In this document: piece after piece, positions 16,195 through 25,634 of the stretch | How positions within the stretch are numbered: position 1 is the first letter of the stretch | Layout: every line of letters begins with the position of its first letter | Assembly: GCF_009193185.1 (NCBI RefSeq) | Contig: NZ_VUKF01000024.1 | Span: 1 to 64,000 of the forward strand | Reading direction: 5' to 3' | DNA: 64,000 nucleotides | Source of the DNA: Georgenia thermotolerans | GTDB lineage: Bacteria; Actinomycetota; Actinomycetes; Actinomycetales; Actinomycetaceae | The notes under the pieces: model-generated | Databases searched by the model: none | What the model was told of the DNA's origin: nothing | Seen by the model: only the letters and a program-made list of their open reading frames with translations | Position numbers and translations under genes: made by a program

Positions 16195-16200
16195 TAGTGT
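16195..16200 (+). promoter_or_regulatory. -10 box of leaderless Helicase_C_3 gene
   Basis: TAGTGT followed by 7 nt and the ATG at 16208, with no Shine-Dalgarno-like purine run between. Confidence 0.55.
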
Positions 16201-16207
16201 GGTGCGG

Positions 16208-18535
16208 ATGGCTACTTCGAGGAGGCGCGCCGCGGTCGCGACCGGCACCGCGCTGGTGGCCGAGCTGGCCGGGCGCGACGACGACCGGCTGGCGGCGCTG
16301 CTCGTCGCCCGGCCCGACCTGGCCACCCCGCCGCCGTCGTCCCTCACCGCCCTCGCCGCGCGCTCCGGGTCCCGGCCCAGCGTGGAGCGCGCGCTGACCG
16401 GGCTCGACACCGTCGAGCTCGCCGTCGCCGAGGCGGCCGTCGCCCTCGCGCCGCTGCACCGCCCCACCCCGGCCGCGCTCACCAAGGCCGTCGGCCTCGA
16501 CGCCACGCCCGCGCACCGGCGCCTCACCGAGCTCGCCCTGCTGGTCAAGGACCTGCCGGTCCCCGCCCTCGCCGAGGCGCTGGGCCCGCACCCGGCGGGC
16601 CTCGGGCCGACGCTGACCGAGCTCGACAACACCGGCCCCGCGCCGGCGACGCACGACGGCGCCGCCCCAGCCGCGCCAACCACCGCCGCCGCGCTCAAGG
16701 CGGCCGTGCGCGAGGCGCCCGCGAGCGCGGTCGGGACCCTGGACGCCCTGACCTGGGGCCCGCCGGTGGGCACCGTGGCCGCCGACCACCTGCCCGAGGG
16801 CGCCGCCTGGCTGCTCGACCACGGCCTCCTGCGGCGCCTGTCCCCCACCCAGGTCGTGCTTCCCCGCGAGGTCGCCCTCGCCGTCCGAGGCGGACGCACC
16901 CACCGCGAGCCGCCCGGCCCGCCGGCCGATGCGGTGCGCAGCTACCCCGCGCCGGTCGTCGAGGCCGAGAGCGCCCGGGCGGCCGAGGAGATCGTGCGGC
17001 TGGTGGGCCTGCTGCTCCAGACCTGGCACGCCCAGCCGGCGACCGTGCTGCGCACCGGCGGCATCGGGGTCCGGGAGCTGCGCCGGACCGCCGGGGCGCT
17101 GGAGGTCGGCGACGCCGAGGCCGCGCTCGTCGCCGAGCTCGCCGCCATGGCGGGGCTGCTCGCCCAGGAGGGGGACGAGGGCGTGGCGTGGGCCCCGTCG
17201 CGCGAGGCCCTCGACTGGCGCGAGGATCCCGTGCCGGTGCGCTGGGCCCGGCTGGCGAGGGCTTGGCTGCGGTCGGCCCGGACCCCCTGGCTCGTCGGCA
17301 CCCGGTCCGACCCCGGCACCTTGCGGGCCGCGCTCGAGCCCACCCTCGAGCGCGGCTGGGCGGTGGAGCTGCGCACCCGGGCGCTGGGCGTCCTGGCCGA
17401 GCTGCCGGCCGGGGCGGCGCCGGACGCCGCCCAGGTGCACGCCCGGCTCACCTGGCACCGCCCGCGCGCCACGGCGCCCGAGCGCACGGTCGCGGCGGTG
17501 CTCGCCGAGGCCGAGCTGCTCGGGCTGACCGGGGCGGGGGCGCTGTCCCCGGCCGGGCGGGCGGTCCTCGCCGGGGACGACGTCGACGCCGTCGCTGCCG
17601 CGCTGGAGGCCTCGCTGCCCGCGCCGGTGGGTGAGCTGTTCGTCCAGGGCGACCTGACCGCCGTCGTGCCGGGCCGCCCCGAGCCGGAGCTCGCGGAGCT
17701 GCTCGCGGCGTGCGCCGACGTCGAGTCCCGCGGCGCCGCGCTGACCGTGCGGTTCACCGCCGGGTCCGTGCGCCGCGCCCTCGACGCCGGCCTGGGCGCC
17801 ACCGAGCTGCTCGACGCGCTCGCCGCGCGCTCGCGCACCCCGCTGCCCCAGCCGCTGGAGTACCTCGTCCGCGACGTCGCCCGCCGCCACGGTCAGGTGC
17901 GGGTCGGCACGGCCGGCGCCTACCTGCGGGTCGAGGACGCCGCCGCGGGCGCCACGCTGCAGGCCGCCCCGGCGCTGGCCGAGCTGGGGCTGCGCAGCAT
18001 CGCCCCGACGGTGCTGGTCTCCCCGGCCGACCCCGCCGAGGTGCTCGACGCGCTGCACGCCGCCGGGCTGGCGCCGGTGCTCGAGGGCCCCGACGGCACG
18101 GTCGTGGTCACCGGACTGGGCGCGGGCGGCCCGCGCCCCGGGCCGCGGGGCCGCAACGGCCGCGTGCGCGGCCTGCCCACCTTCCCCGGCGCGGCCAGCA
18201 GCACCTACAGCCGCCGGCTGGACGCGGGCGACCTCGGCGGGGTCGTCGCCCGGATGCAGGCCGGGGAGGAGCAGGCCCGGCGGGACGCCGCCCGCCGCGG
18301 CGCCGGCACGCCGGCGGCCACCGACCCGGTGCACGCCCTGGTGGTGCTGCGCGAGGCGGCCGAGGCCGGCGGCGCGGTGGAGATGGTGCTCGTCGGGGCG
18401 ACCGGCCGGGCGGAGCGACGCCGGGTGCGCCCGGTGCACGTCGACGGCGGGCGGGTGCGCGTGCTGGACCTGGACCGCGAGTCCGAGCTGACGGTGGCGA
18501 TCCACCGGATCTCGGCGGTGCGGGCGGTCTCCTAG
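16208..18535 (+). CDS. Helicase-associated (Helicase_C_3) protein
   Basis: 775 residues, Ala/Leu-rich. It resembles the actinobacterial XPB/Ssl2-like helicase-associated proteins. The C-terminal half carries the Helicase_C_3 region: LFVQGDLTAVVPGRPEPELAELL, then the VRFTAGSVRRALDAG and YLVRDVARRHGQVRVG stretch. No Walker A or DEAD box is visible, so it is not itself a helicase. In Mycobacterium tuberculosis the homologous gene sits next to the XPB helicase gene. Here the XPB gene is 7.8 kb away on the same strand. A role with XPB in DNA repair or transcription is inferred. Confidence 0.82.
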   Translation: MATSRRRAAVATGTALVAELAGRDDDRLAALLVARPDLATPPPSSLTALAARSGSRPSVERALTGLDTVELAVAEAAVALAPLHRPTPAALTKAVGLDATPAHRRLTELALLVKDLPVPALAEALGPHPAGLGPTLTELDNTGPAPATHDGAAPAAPTTAAALKAAVREAPASAVGTLDALTWGPPVGTVAADHLPEGAAWLLDHGLLRRLSPTQVVLPREVALAVRGGRTHREPPGPPADAVRSYPAPVVEAESARAAEEIVRLVGLLLQTWHAQPATVLRTGGIGVRELRRTAGALEVGDAEAALVAELAAMAGLLAQEGDEGVAWAPSREALDWREDPVPVRWARLARAWLRSARTPWLVGTRSDPGTLRAALEPTLERGWAVELRTRALGVLAELPAGAAPDAAQVHARLTWHRPRATAPERTVAAVLAEAELLGLTGAGALSPAGRAVLAGDDVDAVAAALEASLPAPVGELFVQGDLTAVVPGRPEPELAELLAACADVESRGAALTVRFTAGSVRRALDAGLGATELLDALAARSRTPLPQPLEYLVRDVARRHGQVRVGTAGAYLRVEDAAAGATLQAAPALAELGLRSIAPTVLVSPADPAEVLDALHAAGLAPVLEGPDGTVVVTGLGAGGPRPGPRGRNGRVRGLPTFPGAASSTYSRRLDAGDLGGVVARMQAGEEQARRDAARRGAGTPAATDPVHALVVLREAAEAGGAVEMVLVGATGRAERRRVRPVHVDGGRVRVLDLDRESELTVAIHRISAVRAVS

Positions 18536-18560
18536 CCCGGTCGGCCGGCCGTGCCCGCGG

Positions 18561-19763
18561 TCAGGCGTGCGCGGCCTGGAAGGCGAGGATGCGCTCGACC
18601 GCCTCGGCCACCGCCGCCGCGCCGGCGGCGAAGGAGAGCCGGACGAAGCGGTGCCCGTTGGCGCCGTCGAAGTCGCTGCCGGGGACGACGGCGACGCCGG
18701 CCTCCTCGAGCAGGGCGGCGCACCAGGCCGTGGAGTCGGGGAAGTGGCCCAGCTGCTCACCCAGGTCGGCGTAGAGGTAGAACGCGCCGTCGGCGGGAGC
18801 CACCGGGCCCCAGCCGAGCCGGTCCAGCCGGCCGAGCAGGACGGACCGGGTGCGGGCGAAGTCGGCCACCCGCTCCTCCGCCTGGGCGTAGGCGGCCGGG
18901 GTGAACGCGCCGAGCGCGGCCAGCTGCGCGGGCGCCGGCGGGCACAGCGCGACGTTGCCGGCGAGGGCGTCCATGGCCGGGGCGAGGTCGGCGGGCATAA
19001 GGGCCCAGCCGAGGCGCCAGCCGGTCATGCCCCAGTACTTGGAGAACGAGGAGACGACGACGGCGGTGCGGTCCAGCTCCCAGGCGCACACGCCGCGGGC
19101 GTCGGGCGCCGCGGGGTCGGCCGGGTAGGTGATGCCGTGGTAGATCTCGTCGCTGACCAGCCGGACCCCCTGGGCCGCGCACCAGCGGGTCAGGGCGTCG
19201 AGCTCGGCGCGGGTGACCATGGTGCCGGTGGGGTTGGCGGGCGAGGCGAGCACGAGGCCGTCCAGCGGCCCGGAGTCCGCGACGACGGCGTCGAGGGCGG
19301 CGGGCGTGGGCTGGAACCGGTCGGCGGGGCCGCAGTCGATATCCACCACCTCGCAGCCGAGCGCCCGGAGGATGTTGCGGTAGGCGGGGTAGCCGGGGCG
19401 CGCCAGCGCGACGCGGTCGCCCACGTCGAACGCGGCGAGGAAGGCGAGCACGAACGCGCCGGAGGAGCCGGTGGTGATGGCGACGTGCTCGGCCGGGACC
19501 CCGAGGCCGTACCAGGCGCGGTAGTGCTCGGCGACGGCCTCGCGCAACGTCCGCAGGCCCAGGGCGCTGGTGTAGCCCAGCTCGAGGCGGTCGGCGTGGG
19601 CCTGGGCGGCCAGGCGCTGGACGTCGTCCGGGGCCCCGCCGGAGGGCTCGCCCGCGCACAGCGAGATGACGTCGCGCCCGGCGGCGCGCAGCTGGGCCAC
19701 CCGGTCCAGGATGTCCATCACCGCGAACGGCGGCACCGCCGCCCGGCCCGCAACCTTGATCAT
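18561..19763 (-). CDS. PLP-dependent aminotransferase (class I/II)
   Basis: 400 residues, fold-type I. Conserved features: YTSALGLRTLREAVAEHY, the ASPANPTGTMV loop, SDEIYHGI with the pyridoxal-nitrogen Asp, and SFSKYWGMTGWRLGW with the Schiff-base Lys. The closest resemblance is to the AspC/AlaT-like subgroup; the amino donor and acceptor cannot be told from sequence. ATG 19763 follows AAGGGGG. It is convergent with the Helicase_C_3 gene with only 25 bp between stops. Confidence 0.9.
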   Translation of the reverse strand: MIKVAGRAAVPPFAVMDILDRVAQLRAAGRDVISLCAGEPSGGAPDDVQRLAAQAHADRLELGYTSALGLRTLREAVAEHYRAWYGLGVPAEHVAITTGSSGAFVLAFLAAFDVGDRVALARPGYPAYRNILRALGCEVVDIDCGPADRFQPTPAALDAVVADSGPLDGLVLASPANPTGTMVTRAELDALTRWCAAQGVRLVSDEIYHGITYPADPAAPDARGVCAWELDRTAVVVSSFSKYWGMTGWRLGWALMPADLAPAMDALAGNVALCPPAPAQLAALGAFTPAAYAQAEERVADFARTRSVLLGRLDRLGWGPVAPADGAFYLYADLGEQLGHFPDSTAWCAALLEEAGVAVVPGSDFDGANGHRFVRLSFAAGAAAVAEAVERILAFQAAHA

Positions 19764-19912
19764 CGCGTCCCCCTTTCCCGGCCAGGGTGTCACAGCCCGG
19801 CCGCCCGCCGGTCCCGGGGCGCTGCGCGGGCCCGGCGGCACCCGCGCGCGACCATGCCGCCGCCACGCGCGTCGTCGAGGCGCGCCGGTGCCCCGGCTGC
19901 CATGATCGCGGC

Positions 19913-20302
19913 ATGGCGGAGCGCAACGTCCTGGGCGGCGAGCTCGGCGAGTGCGGGACGGACCCGGTCACCGGCTACTACCGCACCGGCCGCTGCATCG
20001 CCGACGAGGCGGACCTGGGCAACCACAGCATCTGCGCGGTGATGACCGCCGAGTTCCTCGAGCACCAGCAGCAGCACGGCAACGACCTGCTCACGCCCCG
20101 CCCGGAGTGGCTCTTCCCCGGCCTGCGCCCGGGCGACCGTTGGTGCGTCGTGGCGGTGCGCTGGCTGCAGGCCTACGAGGACGGCGTCGCCGCGCCGGTG
20201 GTGCTGGCCTGCACGCACGAGCGGGCCCTCGAGGTGGTCCCGCTGGAGGTGCTCCAGCAGCACGCCGTCGACGTGCCCGACGACCCGCGGGTCCTCGAGT
20301 GA
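19913..20302 (+). CDS. DUF2237 family protein
   Basis: 129 residues covering the whole DUF2237 family: NVLGGELGECGTDPVTGYYRTGRC, HSICAVMTAEFLEHQQQHGNDL and PGDRWCVVAVRWLQAYEDG with conserved cysteines that may bind a metal. No biochemical function is established. CATGAT 6 nt upstream of ATG 19913 may be a leaderless -10. The next gene starts within its stop codon (GTGA), so it is coupled to the HIT protein. Confidence 0.88.
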   Translation: MAERNVLGGELGECGTDPVTGYYRTGRCIADEADLGNHSICAVMTAEFLEHQQQHGNDLLTPRPEWLFPGLRPGDRWCVVAVRWLQAYEDGVAAPVVLACTHERALEVVPLEVLQQHAVDVPDDPRVLE

Positions 20303-20727
20303 GCGGCGCCGCGCCCGGGTGCGTCTTCTGCGGCATCGTGGCCGGGCAGACCAAGGCGCACCTCGTGCTGGAGACCGACGAGACCCTCGCCTTCCTCGAC
20401 GCCCGCCCGGTCTTCAAGGGCCACACCCTGCTGGTGCCGCGCCGGCACGTCGCCACGCTGCCGGACCTGCCGGCCGACCTCGCCGTGCCGTTCCTCACCG
20501 GCACCCAGCGCCTCGCCGCGGCGATGACCACCGCCCTGGGCGCCCAGGGGTCCTTCGTGGCGGTGAACAACGTGGTCAGCCAGAGCGTGCCGCACCTGCA
20601 CGCCCACGTCGTCCCGCGCACCAAGGGCGACGGGCTGCGCGGCTTCTTCTGGCCGCGCACCAAGTACGCCGACGACGCCGAGGCGGCCGGCTTCGCGGCG
20701 CGGCTGCGCGAGGCCCTGGGCGGCTGA
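20299..20727 (+). CDS. HIT-family nucleotide hydrolase
   Basis: 142 residues from GTG 20299, which overlaps the DUF2237 stop by 4 bp. CVFCGIVAG at the N-terminus and the catalytic triad HLHAHVVP define the histidine-triad family, which hydrolyses phosphoramidate or dinucleoside polyphosphate bonds such as AMP-lysine or Ap4A. CxxC plus the family histidines could bind zinc. Its stop lies 3 bp from the convergent YhgE-type gene stop. Confidence 0.92.
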   Translation: MSGAAPGCVFCGIVAGQTKAHLVLETDETLAFLDARPVFKGHTLLVPRRHVATLPDLPADLAVPFLTGTQRLAAAMTTALGAQGSFVAVNNVVSQSVPHLHAHVVPRTKGDGLRGFFWPRTKYADDAEAAGFAARLREALGG

Positions 20728-20730
20728 CCC

Positions 20731-22776
20731 TCAGGCCGTCGCGAGCCCCGCGCGCAGCCGGGCCACCGAGGTCCGCTGCCCGCGCCGGGCGGCCAGCACC
20801 CCGGCGCCGAGGCCGGCCGCCGCCCACGCGAGCAGCCCGGCCACGGACCCGGCCACGGAGCTGACCTGCCCGCCGAGCACCAGGTGGGCCAGCCCCTGGG
20901 CGGCGAGCGAGACCGGCAGGACGTCGTGCAGCGTGCGGAACACCGCCGGGGCGGTGTCGATCGGCAACAGCCCGCCCAGCGCCGCGCCCTGCACCACGAG
21001 CAGCAGCAGGGAGACCATTACGCCGCCGCGGCGGCCCAGCGCCGCGACGAGGGCGTGGTTGACGACGGCGAGCACCGCCGCGGCGAGCAGCGTCAGCCCG
21101 ACCGCCGCCACCGGCTGGACCGGCTCGACGCCGAGGGCGGGCAGTGCCGCGCCGAGGGCGACGGCCTGCACGAGCGCCAGGAGCACCCCGGGCAGCAGGC
21201 CCGCGGCGGCGGCGCGGCGCGCGGTCGCCGGGGCCCGCAGCACCCGGCGCGGCAGGGCCGGCAGCGCCACGAAGGCGACCAGGCCGCCCAGCCACAGCGC
21301 CAGCGCGACGACGCCGGGGGCCAACGCGCTGGGCCCGTCCGCCGGGTGGAGCCGCTTCGCCTCGGAGGTCACCGGGGTCGCGATGTTGGCGGCCAGGTCG
21401 TCCGCGGCGCCCTGCAGCGCCGGGACCTGCTCGGCACCGGCGCCGAGGCCGTCGGCGAGCTGGGCCGAGCCGTCGGAGAGCCCGCTGGTGCCGCTCGCCA
21501 GCGCGTCGGTGCCCTTCGTGAGCTCGTCCGCGCCCGCGGACAGCCGCCCGGTGCCCTGCTCGAGCGTCCCGGCGCCGGCCTGCAGCCGTCCGGCGCCCTC
21601 GCTGAGCGTCGCGGCCCCGGACGCCGCGGAGGCGATGCCGTCCCGCAGCGCGGGCGTGGCGTCGGCGAGCCGGCGGGTGCCGTCCGCGAGCGACCCGGCG
21701 CCCTCGGCGGCCGAGGCGACGCCCTGGTGCAGCGTAGGGGCGGCGTCGGCGAGGGCGCCGGCGCCGGTGGCGACCCGGCCGGCGCCGGCGTCGAGGGTGC
21801 CGGCGGCGGTGGCGGCCTGGCCGAGGGCCGCGCAGAACTCGGCCGACCCGCCGGCCGCGGCGCACTGCTCCGACAGACCCGACAGGGAGGTGGCGAGGGT
21901 GCCCGCGCCGGCGGAGACCTGGGAAGCGCCGTCGGCGAGCGTCCTGGTCTGCCCGGGCAGGGCCGCCGCCCCCTCCTTGAGCGACCCCAGCCCGGTGTCG
22001 AGGGCCGCGGCGCCGTCGGCGAGAGCGGCGGTCTGATCCGGCAGCGTGGCGGTCTTGTCACGCAGGGTCCCGAGGCCCGTGGCGAGGTTCGCGGCCCCGG
22101 CGGAGGCGCTGGCGGCACCGTCGGCCAGGGCGGTCGCGCCGCCGGCGAGCGAGCCGATCCCGGCGGCGAGGTCGCGGGCGCCGCCGTCAACCTTCGCGGC
22201 GCCGTCGGCGGCGGCCGCCGCGCCCTCGGCCAGCTGGTCGGCGCCGTCGGCGGCCCCGCCCAGCGCGCTGCCGACGTCGTCGACCCCGCCGAGCAGTCCG
22301 GCGACGTAGCTTGTCGTCACCGTGTGCCCGACCGTCGCCGCGGCGGTGGCGGTGACCTGCTCGGCGAGCAGGCTCGTCAGGGCGCTCGAGGCGTCGTTGC
22401 CGGTCACCAGCACCCGGGCCTGCCCGGGCGTGCCGTCGCCGAGGGCGGCGATGGTGGCGGAGAAGTCCTTCGGGATGGTGACGACGGCGGCGTAGGTGCC
22501 GTCGGCCAGCCCGTCGCGGGCGTCGGCCGCGTCGGTGAGCCGCCAGTCGAGGGCGGCGTCGGCGGGCCGGTCGGGTGCGGTGAGGCCGGCGGCGAGCAGG
22601 CGGCCGGCGGCGACCGGCCGGCCGTCCGCGCCGGTGACCATCTCGTCGAGGTTGACCACGGCGGTGGCCAGCCGGTCGAGGTGGTCCACCCGCCCGGACA
22701 GGGACGCCAGGGCGGCGGCGCCGCACAGCAGCGGCACCAGGACCGCCAGGATCAGGCTCAGGGCACGGCGGCTCAC
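20731..22776 (-). CDS. YhgE/Pip-type membrane protein
   Basis: 681 residues. There is one membrane segment near the N-terminus (SLILAVLVPLLCGAAALASL) and about five at the C-terminus (residues 480-665). The extracytoplasmic part is dominated by some twenty short Gly/Ala-rich repeats of the pattern LADGA-x-L-x-x-G, typical of YhgE/Pip proteins and predicted to form a long helical rod. The family belongs to the ABC-2 type membrane group; related proteins are phage receptors or export components. GTG 22776 overlaps the MMPL stop by 4 bp and has GGAGG upstream, so the two are made together. Confidence 0.88.
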   Translation of the reverse strand: MSRRALSLILAVLVPLLCGAAALASLSGRVDHLDRLATAVVNLDEMVTGADGRPVAAGRLLAAGLTAPDRPADAALDWRLTDAADARDGLADGTYAAVVTIPKDFSATIAALGDGTPGQARVLVTGNDASSALTSLLAEQVTATAAATVGHTVTTSYVAGLLGGVDDVGSALGGAADGADQLAEGAAAAADGAAKVDGGARDLAAGIGSLAGGATALADGAASASAGAANLATGLGTLRDKTATLPDQTAALADGAAALDTGLGSLKEGAAALPGQTRTLADGASQVSAGAGTLATSLSGLSEQCAAAGGSAEFCAALGQAATAAGTLDAGAGRVATGAGALADAAPTLHQGVASAAEGAGSLADGTRRLADATPALRDGIASAASGAATLSEGAGRLQAGAGTLEQGTGRLSAGADELTKGTDALASGTSGLSDGSAQLADGLGAGAEQVPALQGAADDLAANIATPVTSEAKRLHPADGPSALAPGVVALALWLGGLVAFVALPALPRRVLRAPATARRAAAAGLLPGVLLALVQAVALGAALPALGVEPVQPVAAVGLTLLAAAVLAVVNHALVAALGRRGGVMVSLLLLVVQGAALGGLLPIDTAPAVFRTLHDVLPVSLAAQGLAHLVLGGQVSSVAGSVAGLLAWAAAGLGAGVLAARRGQRTSVARLRAGLATA

Positions 22777-25457
22777 AGCGCGGCCTCCTCGAGGGCGGGG
22801 ACGGTGGGACGGTCCAGGCACACCTGCCGCGGGGCGGGCGCCGGCCAGGGCACGGCCGGGTCGCGCCCGGCCAGGACGGTGGTGCCGGACTCGGTCAGCT
22901 CGGCGAGGGCCGCCCACCGCCGGGCCGCGCGGGCGGGGTCGGCGTCGGCGCCGTCGACGAGGACGAGCCGGCCGGGCCCGGCGCAGCGGGCCAGGTCCGC
23001 CGCGGAGGGGAAGACCGGGAAGAAGGCGGCGCGGGCGCGCACGGCGCCGGCCTCGTCGGGCAGCACCCGGCCGAGGACGACGAGGGTGCCATCCTCGGGG
23101 TACAGCCGCCCGGCGACGGCGGCCAGGAAGGCCTGGCGGACCAGCGGGTCGGCCGCGCCGACGGCGACCAGCTCGCCCGGGCGCACGGCGAGGTCCGCGC
23201 CGGCCACCAGCGGGGCGCCGGCCTCGTCGCGCACGGTCACCCGCTCCGCCCGCACCGCGGCCGGGCCGTGGGCGGCCTGCCACGCCTCGTGCTCGAGGTG
23301 CCGCTCGAGGCCGACGCCCTCGACGTCGAGGGTGGGCAGGCGCCGCTCGAGCCAGTCCGGCAGGGTCCAGGCGTGCCGGCCGAGCAGCGCGAGGACGGCG
23401 GGAACGAGGGTCATGCGCACGACGAAGGCGTCGACGAACACCCCGACCGCGAGGCCGAAGGCGATGGGCTTGACGATGGGGTCCCCGGCCGGGACGAACG
23501 CGGCGAAGACGGCGAACATGATCACCGCCGCGGCGGCCACCACCCGGGCGCTGGCGGCGAAGCCGGCGGTGATGGCCTCGGCGGCGTCACCGGTGTGCAC
23601 GTAGTGCTCGCGCATGCGCGAGACGAGGAACACCTCGTAGTCCATGGCCAGGCCGAACAGGACGCCCATGAGGATGATCGGCAGGAAGCTGATGACCGGG
23701 CCGACCCGCTGGACGTCGAGGGCGTCGGCGAACCAGCCCCACTCGAACACCGCCGACAGGGCCCCGAAGGCGGCGAGGACGGAGAGCAGGTAGCCGGCGG
23801 TGGCCTTGATGGGCACGGCGATCGAGCGGAAGACGACCGTGAGCAGCACGAGGGAGAGCCCGACGACGACGATCCCGAAGGGCACCAGCGCGGCGCCGAG
23901 CCGGTCGGAGATGTCGATGGTGACCGCGGTGTGGCCGGTGACCCGCACGTCGGTGAGGTCGTAGCGGTCCTCCAGCCGCGGGGCCAGGTCGCGCAGCGCC
24001 CGCACGAGGTCGGCGGTCGAGGCCGCCGTCTGCCCCTCGCGCGGGACGATCTGGACGACGCCGAGGTCGCCGGTGGGGTTGGGGGTGGCCAGCGGCACCG
24101 AGGCGACGTCGTCGAGCCCGGCGACGTCGTCGGCGACGTGCCGCATGACCGCGACGGGGTCGGTGGTGCGGATGAGGTCGGCGGTGAGCACCAGCGGGGC
24201 GTTGAAGCCGGGGCCGTAGGCGTCGGCGATGAGGTCGTAGGTGACGCGGGCGGGGTCGCCCGGGTCGCGGGCGCCGTTGTCGGGCAGGGCCAGGCGCAGG
24301 TCCTTGGCCGGCACGGCCATGACGAGCAGGCCGGCGACGACGACCACGACGGTCAGCGCCGGCACCCTGGTGACCAGGGCGACCCAGCGCCGTCCCAGGG
24401 ACCGGCCCTGCCCGGCGGTGGCGAGCTCGCGGGCGGCGGCGCGCGAGCCCGGCCGCGGGCGCAGGCGCTCGCCGAGCATGGCGAGGACGGCGGGCAGGGC
24501 GGTCAGCGCGACGGCGACGGCGACCGCGACGGCGGCCGCGGCGGCCACCCCCATGACGGTGAGGAACGGGATGCCGGCCACCGCCAGCCCGCACAGGGCG
24601 ATGACGACGGTGGTGCCGGCGAAGATCACGGCGCTGCCCGCCGTCGCCGTCGCCCGGGCGAGGGACTCCTCCACCGCCATGCCGCCGGCCAGCTGCGCGC
24701 GGTGGCGGGACAGGACGAACAGGGCGTAGTCGATCCCCACCGCCAGCCCGATCATCAGGGCCAGGGTCGGGGTGGTGCTGGAGATGTCGGTCAGGCCCGC
24801 GGCCAGGACGATCCCGGCCAGGGCCACGCCCACGCCGAGCAGCGCGGTCAGCACCGGCACCCCGGCGGCGACGGCGGAGCCGAAGGTCAGGGCGAGGACC
24901 GCGCCGGCGACGACGACGCCGGCGGCCTCGGTGGCGCTGACGTGCACGCCGGTCGTCTGCAGCACCTGGCCGCCCAGGTCGATGCGCAGCCCGGCCGGGT
25001 CGTCGGCCGCGAGCGCGACGAGCCCGTCGCGGGTGGCGTCGTCGATGGCCCCCAGCGGCACGGACAGCTGGACCTGCGCCAGGGCGTGGCGCCCGTCGGC
25101 GGCGAGGTAGCGCTCCGCCCCGGCGGCGAACGGGTCGGTGACCGCGACGACGTCGGTGACCTCGCGGGCGTCGGCGAGGACCGCCTCGACGTCGTCGGCC
25201 CGGTCGGCGATGCGCTCGCCCTCGGGGACGGTGAACAGCAGCTGCCCGCTGGCGCCGGAGACCTGGGGGAAGCGGGTGGCCAGGACGTCGAGGCCGTCCT
25301 GGGACTCGGTGCCCGGGATGGAGAAGTTGTCGTTGAGCGTCCCGCCGACGAGGGGCACGCCGGCGCCGAGGACGGCGAGCAGGAGCAGCCAGGCGACCAG
25401 GACCAGGCGGCGGCGCCGGGCGACGGCCCGGCCGAGACGGTAGAGCGAGGAGGACAC
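22773..25457 (-). CDS. MMPL-family RND transporter with degenerate ABC-ATPase-like C-terminal domain
   Basis: 894 residues from GTG 25457, which has GGAAGG 6 nt upstream. Two RND halves of about six membrane segments are visible, with GTESQDGLDVLATRFP in the first periplasmic-type loop and the GLAVGIDYALFVLSRHR and MGVLFGLAMDYEVFLVSRMRE motifs. From about residue 735 a domain follows with the order of an ABC nucleotide-binding domain (VRAERVTVRDEAG, then DLAVRPGELVAVG, LYPEDGTLVVLG and GRLVLVDGADADP), but the Walker A lysine region reads GAADPLVRQAF and cannot bind nucleotide normally. Export of a lipid or drug is likely. The divergent TetR gene probably controls it. Confidence 0.87.
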   Translation of the reverse strand: MSSSLYRLGRAVARRRRLVLVAWLLLLAVLGAGVPLVGGTLNDNFSIPGTESQDGLDVLATRFPQVSGASGQLLFTVPEGERIADRADDVEAVLADAREVTDVVAVTDPFAAGAERYLAADGRHALAQVQLSVPLGAIDDATRDGLVALAADDPAGLRIDLGGQVLQTTGVHVSATEAAGVVVAGAVLALTFGSAVAAGVPVLTALLGVGVALAGIVLAAGLTDISSTTPTLALMIGLAVGIDYALFVLSRHRAQLAGGMAVEESLARATATAGSAVIFAGTTVVIALCGLAVAGIPFLTVMGVAAAAAVAVAVAVALTALPAVLAMLGERLRPRPGSRAAARELATAGQGRSLGRRWVALVTRVPALTVVVVVAGLLVMAVPAKDLRLALPDNGARDPGDPARVTYDLIADAYGPGFNAPLVLTADLIRTTDPVAVMRHVADDVAGLDDVASVPLATPNPTGDLGVVQIVPREGQTAASTADLVRALRDLAPRLEDRYDLTDVRVTGHTAVTIDISDRLGAALVPFGIVVVGLSLVLLTVVFRSIAVPIKATAGYLLSVLAAFGALSAVFEWGWFADALDVQRVGPVISFLPIILMGVLFGLAMDYEVFLVSRMREHYVHTGDAAEAITAGFAASARVVAAAAVIMFAVFAAFVPAGDPIVKPIAFGLAVGVFVDAFVVRMTLVPAVLALLGRHAWTLPDWLERRLPTLDVEGVGLERHLEHEAWQAAHGPAAVRAERVTVRDEAGAPLVAGADLAVRPGELVAVGAADPLVRQAFLAAVAGRLYPEDGTLVVLGRVLPDEAGAVRARAAFFPVFPSAADLARCAGPGRLVLVDGADADPARAARRWAALAELTESGTTVLAGRDPAVPWPAPAPRQVCLDRPTVPALEEAAL

Positions 25458-25555
25458 GCATGGCCTTCCGAAGGTGAGTCCCGGGCGCACCCGTCCGGGC
25501 GCGCCTCGGTGTTCGAGGGGCGAGCCGGCGGGCCCCGGGTGGGGCACGAGCGGGA

Positions 25556-25584
25556 ACGATACATTTGCGTATCGGATACAGCAA
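25556..25584. promoter_or_regulatory. MMPL promoter overlapped by a TetR-type operator
   Basis: Minus-strand -35 TTGCTG (25579-25584) and -10 TATCGT (25556-25561) have a 17-bp spacer. Three half-sites alternate across the promoter: GATAC (25558-25562), GTATC (25569-25573) and GATAC (25575-25579). They sit inside TTGCGTATCGGATACAGCAA. A repressor bound here would block the MMPL promoter. Confidence 0.65.
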
Positions 25585-25634
25585 TGCATCGAGATGCCCG
25601 AGGGATGTGGCGTTCGCCGCTAGGGTGTTTGCCC

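Noticed and set aside
25458-25589. N-terminal extension of the MMPL protein to 25589
   Set aside because: It would cover the promoter and TetR operator; GTG 25457 has a good ribosome site and gives the normal N-terminus.
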